Below, one piece after another: positions 33,701 to 46,800 of a stretch of DNA of 64,000 nt (position 1 is the first letter of the stretch; every line of letters starts with the position of its first letter). The position numbers were made by a program, and so were the translations under genes. Under the pieces are notes generated by a model. The model had not been told where the DNA came from and ran no database searches. It saw only the letters and a list, made by a program, of their open reading frames with translations. The DNA comes from a virus, in IMG/VR virus record IMGVR_UViG_3300031951_000081, positions 1-64,000 of that record, one strand, 5' to 3'.

Positions 33701-36700
33701 AAATTCTTCCCCATATTTTATCATTTGGTTGGTATTAGAATCTCTAGTTAACCAACCTGTTTTAAAATCTACAAAAGTAGCTTCCCCGTTTTGATGCACA
33801 AAAAGTCCGTCATATGTTGTAGCAAGTTTATTACCATCCTTATCTACCATTAAATCAGAAACTATTACCCCTTCTGAAGAAACTTTGTCTCTTAATCCTG
33901 GGGGTAGAGTATTATCCAAGTCTACTATAACTCCCGCAGCTTCAAAAATTTTATCTAAATTATTTTTTATTCTTTTAATGCTGGGATGAGACTCTAATGA
34001 AATAAAATCTGCCTTAGTTGCTTTGGCATACTTAATAGCGTTTTGCTTAGCTTCTTCTTTCTTTTGTGGATTTTGTTCTAAAACATATTGAAAATAAGCG
34101 TGAATTAACTTACCTTTATTTTTAAACTCATTTAATCTGGCTTCAATAGTTCTATACACATCTTGAAAAGTCAACCTTTCACCTTGTATAGTTATTGTTT
34201 CTTTTATTTCATCTTCGTTTTTATCATATATATTTACACCATTTCTAGCAAAAACTTTTTTCGCCTCATATTCAGCATCACTGTTAGAATAGCGTTTTTG
34301 CTTAGAAGAAAATTCTCCAACTTCCACATCCCCAACAAATGAAGTAATACGTTTAGCTTTTTCTCCAGTACTAATGTTTTCATAATATACAGAATTATCA
34401 AAAGAAGACCAGCCCTGTGCTTGTTTTTCTAACTCATTAATATAATCTATTTTAGGTTTCTTTTTAGCTCCAAGCCCATTGGCTACAGCTTCCTCGGCTT
34501 CATCTAATCTTTGATAAGCAGTTCTTATTACGTTATCAGAAATAGTCATACCCCTTTCAAAAGTATTTAAAACTTCTATTAGCGTTGAGGTAGCTGTCAA
34601 GGAATTTTTTAATCCTAAAAAGTTTTTAATATAATTTAAAAAGTATTTTAGATATAGATTATATTTATTACTTATAGCTTGCTCTCCTAAATACTGAACA
34701 ACACTCTCTTCTCTATCCTCTATCCCATTGTTAACATAAGATTCTTTATAAAGAATTTCAAATGTTTGTGGAGAAGTTTGCATTAATGTAGATACAAATG
34801 GGTGATAATATTCGTGAAGCGGAGTATCTTCGGTCGCATAAGCAACGTTAATTACTACTATCTTTTCTTTCCCCTTATTTACATATTTACCTTTAAATTT
34901 TTGGTTTGGGTCATCTATTATTTGATACGGTATTGAAAATCTAGCAGAAAGCTCTTCTAATAAATTAGTTAACTTTGTACTAGCTTTTACCGGTAAGAAA
35001 ACATCTTGATTAGTTTCTGGAAACAAAGACATTTTTTCTTCCAGATTAACATTTTCTTCTCGTAATTCCTCTTTAAATGGAGAAACTTCCTGTTCAAAAG
35101 CATTATTTTGATTAGTTTCTGACCAGTTTATATGCCTGTATCCCTCGTAATTAAAATTGTAAGAATCTTTTGACTTAACGTACGGTACAAAAGCTTTCCA
35201 ATCTATAAAATCTTTATCCCTACCCATTTTAAGTTTAGCGATCATGATTTCTTTCCAAAGCTTAAAGTAATTTTCATGCTCTTCTTGTTTAGGTTGCAGC
35301 CTAACAAAAAAGTCTACTACGTATCCTGTTTCCTTAACCCATTCTCCTTTTCGATGCTTAACTTTTCTAGAAACAGTTGTTTTAACAGGTTTTTTAGTTT
35401 TAGGATCTTTTTTATAAAAAGAATATTGTTCTGTATGATAACCGTCTTCTTCATAAAATTGACCATCAATTACTCCTTGCGCAGTAAAAGATTCTTTTTT
35501 AGTGTGTTCCCCACCGTAAAATCCTTGTACAAATTCAAAACTTGGATACCTATCTTTAAATTTTGAAAACCAATCTAATCTTTGAATATGCGTTAAAGTG
35601 TTTTTAGAAACGTCATCAATTTTTAAACCTTCAATGTAAGAATCTCTGATAGGAGCATACTCATTATTTACAATATCATTATATACTTCTTGATTTTGTG
35701 GGCTACTATTTAATTCGTACGGAACTACCCAATCAATATCGTGGATAGTTTCATCTGCTGTGCGATAAACAGTTCCTGCTCTTCTTAACGCTAGCGAACC
35801 TGTTAGTACTAGATTGAGTTCTTTTTGACCAAACTCTACAAGGGATTTAGCGAAAGTATCACTTTCAATAGTATTTTTATAATACTTTCTTATTTGATCT
35901 TCTTTTAAATTATAGTTGAAGTACTGATAATTTTGATTTAATATTTCATCAGCAATAGACACCCCAATGTTATTTAATTCGCGTAACTTTTTAGTATTAT
36001 CTGCAAAATAAAAATTAATGTCTTTCAAAAAATCTTCTATCGCTTTTATGATTTTTTTCCACGTAGTAAAATCTTCTGACGTTCATTTGCTATCATTTAA
36101 TTTTTCAAATGCAGTTGGATTTTTATAGTACTGTATAAGTTTTTCTTGTAGAAAATCTAATATTACAAGATCTTTTATTTTATTTTTCCACTCTTTTGAA
36201 TCTTCAATAAAACCTTCTTCGCGATTTATAATTTTTTTATGGTAATCAAATCTCTCATTGAATCTATCCCATTTACTGATAAGGTATCTAAGATTAGATT
36301 TAATTTTATTATTTTGTTTACCTAACATGTTATATGCAAAATAGGCTACTTCTCCAGTAACACTTTCTCCTTCTTGATAAGCAATAAATTTAGTTACTAA
36401 ATCAGACATGGATAAAGCGTCAAAACCCAAGTCATTTTTTATAGAAGTGTATTCTTTAACTTCAATATTAAAGTCCTTTAAAAATCCTTTTACTAGTCTT
36501 TCTTCTAATTCTGGTATAATTTCAATTTTGTTGCTTTGTTGCGCAAGATTTTCTACAATTACACTATCTCCTTCTAACCTAGCATTTAAACCATCAAATC
36601 TAGAATAAAAAATTCTAGCCATTAGTTCTTCTGAAAAAGTTGAACCCCCTAAAAAATCTGCATATTTAGTTCTAAAGAATACTGGGTTTCTTCGTATTGC

Positions 36701-36838
36701 AGTTAATATAGCATTGTAGACGGGTTCGTTAAACGAAGGAGTTACTGCTTCAGTATTATACAATACCAAAGCAGCTTCTTCTCCGTGCATTTCTACAAGC
36801 CTTCTCCACTCTTCTGAGTTTTTATTTGGACAGACCAT
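30794..36838 (-). CDS. Giant virion protein: nucleotidyltransferase, zincin and nuclease domains
   Basis: 2,014 residues from ATG 36838, with TGA 36083 as Trp; the standard code would leave only the first 251 residues. Visible parts: a helical N-terminus; a nucleotidyltransferase-like site TGSLAL..HDIDW (about 346-370); a zincin HEYYH (about 675-679); a PD-(D/E)XK-like nuclease with Asp near 1010 and DFK at 1024-1026; and hydrophobic segments in the last third (MATWNPILAAGVVAAHN, IINTLIWW-type region near 1890). Giant proteins in this location in crAss-like phages are packed in the capsid and ejected with the DNA. Its start overlaps the stop of the upstream gene (TAATG). TAG stop. Domain calls rest on short motifs. 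Confidence 0.78.
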
Positions 36839-39800
36839 TAGCACTTATTTTTTTGATTATAGACTTCTATAAAGTCTGCTGTTTTCATTCCTTTTTCTAA
36901 TTCTTGTAAAAAGGTTTTATCAAAAGTAAACATAGTTAAATTAGTTCCAGTATTAGCCGATACAAAAGCATACAGCCCATTACCAAAATAAAGTATATCT
37001 CCCTCTTTCTTTTTAGCAAGCGGTCCTTGTGCAGGGGTATAAACTAAACCACTTGCATCTTTAGTTAAACTAATATTTCCAACCATTTCAACGTCTAATT
37101 CGTTTTCTTTAATTGCTATAGTTAGCTCTGGCGATTTTTGTTGAACATTAGTTGGCGGAAGTATTCTGTCTATATAATTCAATTTATTATAAAATAAATC
37201 TACAAGACCTCTATTTAATATTTTATACCGTCTAACCGAATCAAAAACATCTTTAGTTATAACTATTGTTGCTCCATCTTTTACTTTTTCATTTAATATC
37301 ACGGCAGTTTCATCTAGTATATCTTGTTGTTGCTGCTCAGTTAAATCTTTTGGTATGTTAAAAAATGGTAACTTTATAGAACGTTCTTCTTTAGGAGAAA
37401 TAACAATAGTAGATGCTTCTAAATCTTTACTTGTTCTTTCTTTTCTAAAATATTCTGATACCGTATCAACCACAACGGTAGCGTTAACATCGGTGTTAAG
37501 AAACTTTTTAAAACCTTTTCTAACCCTTTCAATTAATTGAGTGGAGTACATAGGTCTTTGTTCAGTTGCTCCTAAAATATAAGTAGTTACTCCCTCAGAT
37601 TCTTGTATATCTTTAACGTAATAAGCAGTGGCTGTTGTTGGATCTACAGAATATAAATCAATCGCTAACACACGATCAAACTTTTGTAAAGATAGTTTTT
37701 TCTTTTTTAATCTTATTTTACCCCCTTGAATAATGCTACTATTAACAAGTTTATAATCTCCAAGATTAAACAAGGCTTTTAAATCAAACGATTTATCTAA
37801 ATCGAAAAGAGAAAAATTATAAGCACTAGGAGTTTTATCCCCTATTTTTACATAGTAGGACATACCACTTCCAGGAGTATCTACAAGCATAAACACACCT
37901 TGATCATAATAACTTATAAATCTAGGGGTAGATGCGTTCGGCGCTACTGGGAAAACTAAATCATAATGAACAGTGGCAGTAGCGTTTTCATTTTCAAATG
38001 TTCTACTAGTAATAGTAGTCTCACTTCTTAATTTTTCAATTACTTCTAATAAAGCTTTTGCATGTGTTCCTTGACCTCTAGCTTCCAATTTACCAGCATA
38101 CAGTAGTGTAGCATTATCAAGTTTACCTTGATTAATCTGATCAAGTATCCATAATCTTTGTTCATCAAACTTTTCTAAAGCTTTAATGCCGCCTGTTACA
38201 ATTTCTGATTCAGAAACAGCTCCATTTAACAACCAATCTTTGTACATTCTAACAGCTGCTCCTATACTGGATACTTTTATAGTATTACCGTAACCCATTT
38301 CACTAAAAGGATTACCAAAATGTTCATTAGGTTTAGCAGAAGTAGTCCTCATAGTATTTACACCTTCGGAAGTATAAACAGGTCTTGATTCTAAGTCACC
38401 TTTCCATTCTCTTGATAAATCTATTGTAGGTTTAACAGTAGCAGGTAATTGACTTACTTGAATTCGAGGTGTGTTACTTGTTTGGTAATTTGTACTTCCA
38501 GCATAAATAGTTTTTTTGATTTTAGTTTGCGGCACTGGAACTTTAACTGTAACTGGTTTTGCTTTTGGAAATCTACCAATAAGATCTGGTCTAGCCCTAA
38601 CTAACTGATACAAAAACTTGTCTTTTATACTCAATAGGTTTGCGTCAGTAGTGTAAGAATCTTTTGGAATAACAGATTCCATGCGAGCAGCAAAAGCTTT
38701 AGCAAAAGCAAATCCCCATTCGGGAGGAAATATTAATGAAAAACCGGTTTTCTCATAGTACATACTATCGGTCATCAAAGAGTATTTAAATAAATCTAAT
38801 GCTAATTGCTTGCCACTAATAAATTTTCCATCTCCAATTGGAACTTCTTCTGTATTATACAACTTTTCAAATCCGTCTCTAATTCTTTCTATTACTTCAT
38901 CATCATCTAATTTGTCAGCTACTATCATAGCTCTATTAACGCCATTATAACTACTAAATTCTAGTGAGTTTACAAATGAGTTGTCATCTAATTCATTGTG
39001 TACTTTAAATAAAGTGTTTACAAATTCTCTTTGCCAGGCTCTAGCATTTTCAGCGTTTCCTTCAACATAATTTGAAACTTCGACATCCCCTATTTTAAAT
39101 TTAAGATTGGAAGTTAAAAACTTAATTAATTCTTTCGAAACTTCTCCAGCCTTGTCCATAGAGTCATACGCACTAAATAAGTTTGCTTCTTTAGTTATAT
39201 TTTCTACAAATCTTTGAACTGTTGGTGAATATATATTAAATATTTGCTCCAAAACATTTCTAAAAGTTATTGCTGTTCTATAAAGCGCCTTAACGTGTGG
39301 CAAATTTAATATAGCGACATTAGAAAAAGCCGAAGAATTAGAGGGCTCAACTTTTCTGGATGTTGTTTTTCTTATTACGCGGTTAACATAGTTAGCTCTA
39401 ATTTGATTGTTAGCTGTGTACATCATAGAGCTGAATTCTTTAACAAACTCTAAAGCTTCTTCTTTTTCTATACCAGTAATTCTGCCAACTATTCTTTCTG
39501 CAATACTCTTGATTTCTCCTCTAGTTCCAGTAGCCTCTCCTTTAAAGTGAGCTAAACTTTCTATGTTATCTATAAGCGAAGTTATCTGCCACATTTTATT
39601 CGGCAAATAACGAAGACCTTTATATATCATTGATTGTTTAAATGTCTCTTGGCCAAGAGGTATCATTGCTCGCATAGTTTCTAAAAGAAACAAATTGGCA
39701 ATAAGAGTTTCAGCTTCTGACGCTTGTCCAGTGTAAACTTTTTCTAGAAGTTCATCAGTTAAACCTTTAGTACTTTTACCTTGTTGGCCGTACAAACCAA

Positions 39801-40827
39801 ATAATATACTATTAAGAGGTAAAAAGCTTTGTCCAGATATTTTTGTTTCGGAGAGCTGTACGTTATACTCGTCTTTTAATATTCTAGCCACTTCAGGCCA
39901 CAAGTCTTCATTACTTGCGTAAGTTTTGTGCAAGTCTTTACTTATCTCCTCAATACTTTCTTGTGTCCATCTTTTTCCTTCACTGATCTTAGCTATTACT
40001 GGAGATTTAAACATCAAAGATACTGAATTAAGAGGTACCCCACTAGCAAGAAGCGTCAAAAATATATTAGCATTTGTGTTTGTAATGCCCAGCAAGTGAA
40101 GCTTTTGCATTTTAACGTTGTCAATAGCAAGGTTAATTAATGTATCTATGTCTTCGAACACATTAGTACCATCAAAAGCTATGCGTCTAAATGCGTTTAA
40201 AGCTTTTCCATTTCATTTTATAAATGAAGAAGAAACAACTTCATTAGCCCCCTTACCAGAAAAAATCTTCATATCCGAAAATTTTGGATTCTCCCTTCCT
40301 GTTATTCTTAAGTGGGGCATCTTTTCGATGAGCCTTTCGATAGTTGGAGCATCATTTTCTTGCATTAAAGTTTTTATCTCCGCACTATTAACAGACATTA
40401 CAGTTTTAGTTCTGGTGTCTAATATTTCTGTTGGAGGAGTAGCGTCAAAGATATAACCAAACACTTTAGAGAAGTTGGCTACTATACCAGTAAGAGCAAT
40501 ACCGGAATAAGTGTTGTATCTTATTTTTTCTTGTGTGGAGTAATCGGTAAGATTTCCTTTTGGATTAAGTGCTTCGTCAGCTTGTTTTTTAGTTACATAA
40601 CCACTTACTTCCTTACCATTTTTCTTTATTTCTAACCGAGTTCACAACTCCATTATAGACTCGGTTTTATTCATAAAATCATACCTCTCAACTATCACAG
40701 AAGCTAGTGGAGAAGGGGATTCTACTCCTTCAAGTAAAACCCCCATTCCTTTTTCCAATAACATTTGCTTAAGTTCTTCTTTGGTATATTCTACATCATT
40801 TATTATATATTTACAAGTTACTGGCAT
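36838..40827 (-). CDS. Giant virion protein with DUF4326-like domain
   Basis: 1,329 residues with TGA 40642 and 40213 read as Trp; the frame between them is open and continuous. Most of the protein is helical with no clear motif. Around residues 820-910 a block resembles DUF4326 (GNPFSEMGYGN.., MYKDWL.., YAGKLEARGQGTHAKALLEVI), a small domain thought to act on nucleotides or nucleic acid, here without its usual Cys/His pair. The C-terminus has repeated beta segments. It overlaps the RNA polymerase gene by 10 nt and the next gene by 1 nt (TAATG), so these giants are translated in sequence. Probable ejected cargo protein. Confidence 0.72.
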
Positions 40828-43800
40828 ATCTGTTTAATTAAACCACTTTCTTCAAGAGTTTGTAGGAACTTATCATCATCTAATTTTTCGCTAAGTTCTT
40901 TTTTAAGCTCAGATCTAAGAGTTATTATTTTATCAAATGAAATAGGTGTAAGAAGATCTTTTCTATTTTTCATGTTCCTCATATTCGTAGAGAAATTATG
41001 AACAATAAAGTTTTTAGCAGCGTACTCAGCTATATCGGAAAGACTTTGTAATATTTTTTCTTTATCTTCAATAGCATTTTCAATTGCTTCTTTTTGAAGT
41101 TCTGATGCTCCTTGTAACTGTTTAGTTAATGATTCTAATTGTTTATTTACCTTTAATATGTATTTATCTAAATACTCATATAGTTTGTAACCATCAAAAT
41201 CAATTAATTCGTTATTTTTAAATCCATAAGGTTCATTAGCCTCAACTATTAATTTAGGATCATCTTGATGTTCTGGATCTATTCCTTTAATAAGTTCGTT
41301 TAAGTTTATAGTTTCATTTGGGTAATCTTTTCTAGCTACAAATAATGTATCAATATCGTAGTCAGATCCATGATAATAAACTATTAACGATGGGGCAATA
41401 ATAACGTTTCCTTTAGAACCTGGTGGAACTGGATAAAAACCAACAACTTTAAGTGGAACTAAAGAGTGGTAGTTTGATGTGGGGATACGGAAACCAATTA
41501 TACCATCTTTAATTTGTTCCATATATGGTCTATATGTTTCAGGTAGTATAACTTCGCAAAATCCATTTTCATCTCTCCACTTAAGGTTACGCATTACACC
41601 ATCAATTTTCACTGGTCCCAAATCTGCTTGAAGAACAAGTTTAGAACCAGGGAATCTAAAGCCAGTAGTTGCTTTTGTAAATATTGAAGATAAATTGGAA
41701 AGTACTCTATCTCCAATCAAAGGCATGTCTAATGGAACCTTATTTTTTCCTGTTCCCAAACTGAGCATTTCGTATACATCTCTTGCTCCCGGAAGTCCCT
41801 GAAGTAACGAGGTAAGCATCCTGCGTATTTTGTTTTCAGTGCCTTTTGTAACACCACCTTTTCTAGTAAGCCTTAGTTTTCTAGATAAACCTCTTAATCC
41901 ATTTTCTATTATAAATGCGTTTGCTTTATGCATTTCAAAAGTTTCTGCTGTATTTTTACCATTGGTATTCATCATAGCAGTACCTTGAGACTTATTAGCA
42001 ACGCTGCCTTCAACATTCTTTGCCGGATTTAACTGGAAACGTAAGTTCTCATTATTAATATTAACAATAGCTTTCTCGTCTAAACTTGAAGCAATAATTC
42101 TACCAGTTTCGTCTAATTTAGCTTTTACAGCAGGGCTACCAATTTTAACAGCAGAAGCGAAAACCATTTGGTCTACCCCTTTTGCTCTCATGGCATCTGC
42201 ATAAGAAGCTAGGTGAGGATATTGTTTTATTAACTCCGGAGTTAATACTTTAACAGAATATTTAATAGCTCTAGGAACTCCATTTTCTATGGAGAAATAA
42301 ACAGGTTTTAATATGACGTCCGCTTTAGCGTCAAAACCATAAGCAGAGGCAAGTTTCTCGTAAAACTCCGGCAGCATAAATCCTTCAGCATCTGAAGCTT
42401 CATACTCTTGGTCATAAGAAGAAGCCAGCATATCGTGAAGTGTTGGGTCTACTACTCTCTTAAGATCTTCTACAACTAAAACTTTAGAGGTTTTTGGCAT
42501 ACCAAATTTCTCATCCACCAAAAGAGTATCTCCAGTAGCTGTTGCTATCTGGATACGTTTGGTTTGATCTTCTTTAGATTTATAAAAAGTTTCGTCTCCG
42601 TAAACTATTTGGGATAAAGAATATTGGTTGATTACATAGTTGTAATAAAAATACTCTAGTCCTTTTTTTACAGCAGCATTTTTCTGTTTAAAAAATCGTT
42701 CTTTTTCTTGATCAGTTAAATTGTTATCCCATTTAGGTATTGTTGCTAGTCCAAGCAAAGAAGATGCTTTACTGATTGCCCAAGTAGGTATCTGAACTTC
42801 TGGAGGAGAATTTAATTCTTCTTTAAAAGCTTCAAACAAACCGTTTTCCCCATTTACCATGTTAGCCACATGTTGTTTAACTGCTTTTAAAGCTTGCTGC
42901 TCGGTCATACTATCTACATTCCCACTTAATCCTGCAAATGTAAATTCTTTCCAACGCTCTCTATAAGTTTTAGAGTTATTAAGTTCGGGATGAACTAAAC
43001 TTCCATCAGGATTTTTTGCATCTGGATCAGGTCTATTTTTTTGAGCTCGTATTATTTGTAATATGGCTTCATCAATAGTCTCTTGAGTTCTAAAGCTATT
43101 AACTAAAACAGCTTGAACGCTCGTACGGTTAGACGGAATTGGAAGAGCTTGATAATACTTACCTCCTCTATTTGCTAAAGTAACAAAAAAGTTTCCAGCA
43201 ATATTTCTTTCTCTAAACTCTTTAAGATTTTCTTTTCTAAGTGTCTTAGCAAATTTAGAACCATCTTTCCATTTAATAGAATCATGGTCCACTGTTTCAA
43301 ATATATCGTTCTTTTTTGTAAAGAAAATATTGTCTTTCAAAAACACATCATTACTAGAAATTTTACCATCTTTAAGTTCAAAAATAGATAACTTTTTAAA
43401 TGGTAATTTTTCTTTAATTCTTTGGAATATATTGAATACATCTGTTTGCCAAGATGCGTCTATCCAACCATATGCTTTTTTACCATCGCCTCTAGTGTAA
43501 CTTCCGGATTCGGCTAACGTATAATGTGAATTAATCATGTTAGCTATTTCGTCCAAAAGTCCGTATTCATTTTCAAGCAATTCTGTTCCCGTAATTCTAT
43601 CTTCAGGATTATCGGATTCACTTTTTTGAGCTGCGTCTAAGGCTGCATTATATCTAGAAGATATGCCATCTATACTTTTACTAAGTCGTTCAAATACAGC
43701 TTCTTTTGAACTAACTGAAGCATCACCTAATTTTTTAGTTACGCCTATGTCCTTTAAAAATGTATTAACAGCTTTAGTTTTATCCTCAATATTTTGACTG

Positions 43801-46800
43801 GCCTTTGCTTTTGCTATTTTTGTTTTTAAATCCTGCGTAAATAAATCTCTTCTATTTTCATTAACAGCTTTTTGCACGTAATCATTAAAAGCAAACTCCA
43901 CATTAGCTACAAAAGTTCTTTGCCCACCTCCACTTCTTGCGATGTACCCAGACATTTTATAGACATACTTAAATCCTTTTTGCCAAACATATGGTTTAGA
44001 TTTTCTAAGAGAACCAACAGAAGAAAGCAATGATTTAATAAAATCTATATCTTCGTACAAATAATAAACTTTAGCAACATTTTCTTTAGTTAAAGAAGTT
44101 ATTTCTGCTATTTCATTAATTACATCATCTACCTTTTTACCAGCCTCAATAACGAATTCTCTGTATCTAGTTGGATTACTTTCTAAATCATTTCTAGTTA
44201 CTTGTGAAACATCTTCATTAAGGGTATCTACTACTGCATAAATAAATTTATGACTAGCGTCTTTTCTGAAAGAAATATTTTTGGGTAAATTTGGATCATT
44301 CAGCTTTTTCAAAATGTCAACAGCCATATTAGACATATAGTTATTAACAGCAACCTTAATGTTTGGTTTGTCTTTAATGTTGTAAGTAAAGGTTCTAGCC
44401 ATTGCTTCTAGAGATTCTTTAAGGCTTCCCTTAGGTATTGAAGCAACTTTAGAAACAATGATTGTAAAAGCTGTGGATAAATCGGCGTAGTGTTTCTCGT
44501 TTTTAACAAAGTACTCTATAGAAATCAAGCGTTGTTTAATAGATCCAGTAAGTTTAGTTTTAGGATCTACCAACATGCTGTCATATCTTTCGTCAGAGAT
44601 TCCTAGCATTTCATCATCTTCTTCCAATTCAGACATTTCATCTGCTGAAACTTCTTCTCCTCTTTCTAATCTAGCTGTTATGTCTTCCCTTAATATTCTA
44701 ATTTCTTCTAACTTTCTATCTCTAAGGTCTTTAAGAAACTCTATAAAATCAACCCTGTTATTTGCATCAGAAAAATAATCATTATTAAAATTATTTAAGA
44801 AATCTTTATTGTTAAGTGCTTTTGTTACGGCTCTTTTAACAGTATTAATTTGATCTGGAGTATAACCTTCTGGAAAATCTGCAGCGTCCATATCTTTTAC
44901 TGTTTGCAAATAAGCCATGGCGTCTACAGTTATTTCAGCAAAAGACTTTACAGGAACATTTCCATTTTGCTCCGCCTTTCTTCTTTCTACTTGATCTCTA
45001 ACTACTTTTTCTAATATAATATCTTTAACTATTTTAAATTCATCATAGTTATCAAATACCGCTCTAACATTAACCGAAGATCTTTCTACAGATTCAAACC
45101 CCCTAACAGATTTATAAAACGTTTTATTTTCTATTAAGTTAAAAAATTCTTCTATAGAATTCATGTGGTTATAACTAAAGCCTAACAAACGTTTTAATTT
45201 TTCCCAAAGCCTAGACAATAATGACTTGCGTTTGGTAACAACAAAATCTTCAAATTCTTCAGCAAGTGCTTCTTCTAAAGCCTCTGGACTTAAATTTCCA
45301 TACTTTTCTTGAGCTAAAGCTAAAGCTGCTATTTGTTCAGAAGGTTTTAGATATTCCCAAAATATTTTGTGGAATAACTCGTGCCTAACTACTTTTGAAG
45401 AAACGCCTCCAGAAGCAAGTTTAGCAAAGTGCAGTACGCCATTTTTATATAACCCCCAAACTTGTTTGCCTTGGTTATTAACAAGTTTACCATATTCAAC
45501 TATATTAAAAAGTTCTCTTGGAGCATTTCCGGAAACAATTTCTCTTAACATAGAGAAAAAACTTCTAGGCGTATATCTATCTACAAGATTTTCCACTTCT
45601 TTCATACTAAGTGGGGTTCCTATATCTTCTGTTAAAAAACTTTTAGATCTACTCAGAGTTCCTTGTTTAATAACGTCTTTTAAAAATGATACCCAGTTAT
45701 CATACGCGTCTTGGTTATTTATAAAGTCAATTGCTAAATCGTCATCAATATTATACGCCTCTTGCATAATATCTGCGGCCTCAGCGTCTGCGTTATTGTT
45801 AATCCATTCTAACAAATTTTCAGCAAATCTAACTACTTTATTTTCAGCAGCCGCCACTACTTGTTCTACTTTTTGTTCAATCTTATCGTCAGGAGTTTCT
45901 TCTATTACTGTATTAATATCCTCTGTTTTTACAACTGTGTTATCAACTATATTAGTAAAAGCTGCGGCTAAGTTTATTTGATTATCCAAATGCTTTTGCC
46001 TAGCTTCTCTACCAAATTCACTTACACCTTTTAAATATTGACCATTTATGTTGCCACCTTCTAAAAATGTGAAAATTAAACCATCAACAATCATTTGATA
46101 AATAACATCTTGAGGTAGATTTTCGTCAATTAAAAGAGGTCTATATGGTATCCCTAATTCGTCTGCAACTTCTTTATAAGCCGCGCTAATTTCGTTTATT
46201 CTAGGAATTATTTTAGAGACGTCTGTATTATATTTAACTACTAGTTGTAAAAATTCTTCTGCAAATCCAACCCCTCTATAATTATTTGCCCCGTAATTTT
46301 TTCTAACAAAACTTAGCAATGGAAACAAATCTTTGGGAGAAACAGCTGTAACTCCTAAAAGCTTAATTAAAACGGAAGCCCTTAAAAAAGGTGTTGGTAT
46401 TGAAGCGTAAGGTTTAAGGTTATCTATTACACCTACGGAATCAATTAAATCTTGTTTAACCATTTCCTTAGTAGTAGTTTTTATTCCTAACCTACTTTGT
46501 ACAGCTGAAAGTATTTTATTATTTACTTCCGTTTCGTAATACAACTTTTCTTTAGCGTTCTTTCTAAACTTTTCAAGAGCCTCTTCTAAAGTGTTACTTT
46601 TTAATGTGGATATAAATTCTGCTATTTCTTCCTGTGGAAACATTTCTTCTATAGTGTCGGCAGAAATAGTGTCTATTCCAGCAGCAACTAATAAAGCGTA
46701 TTTTCTACTTCTTACAGTTTCAACTTGTTCAGTCGGGACAGCGTTTTTATTTTTAGCTACTATTATTCTAGTTTTATCTATTCTAGATAAATGACTCACA

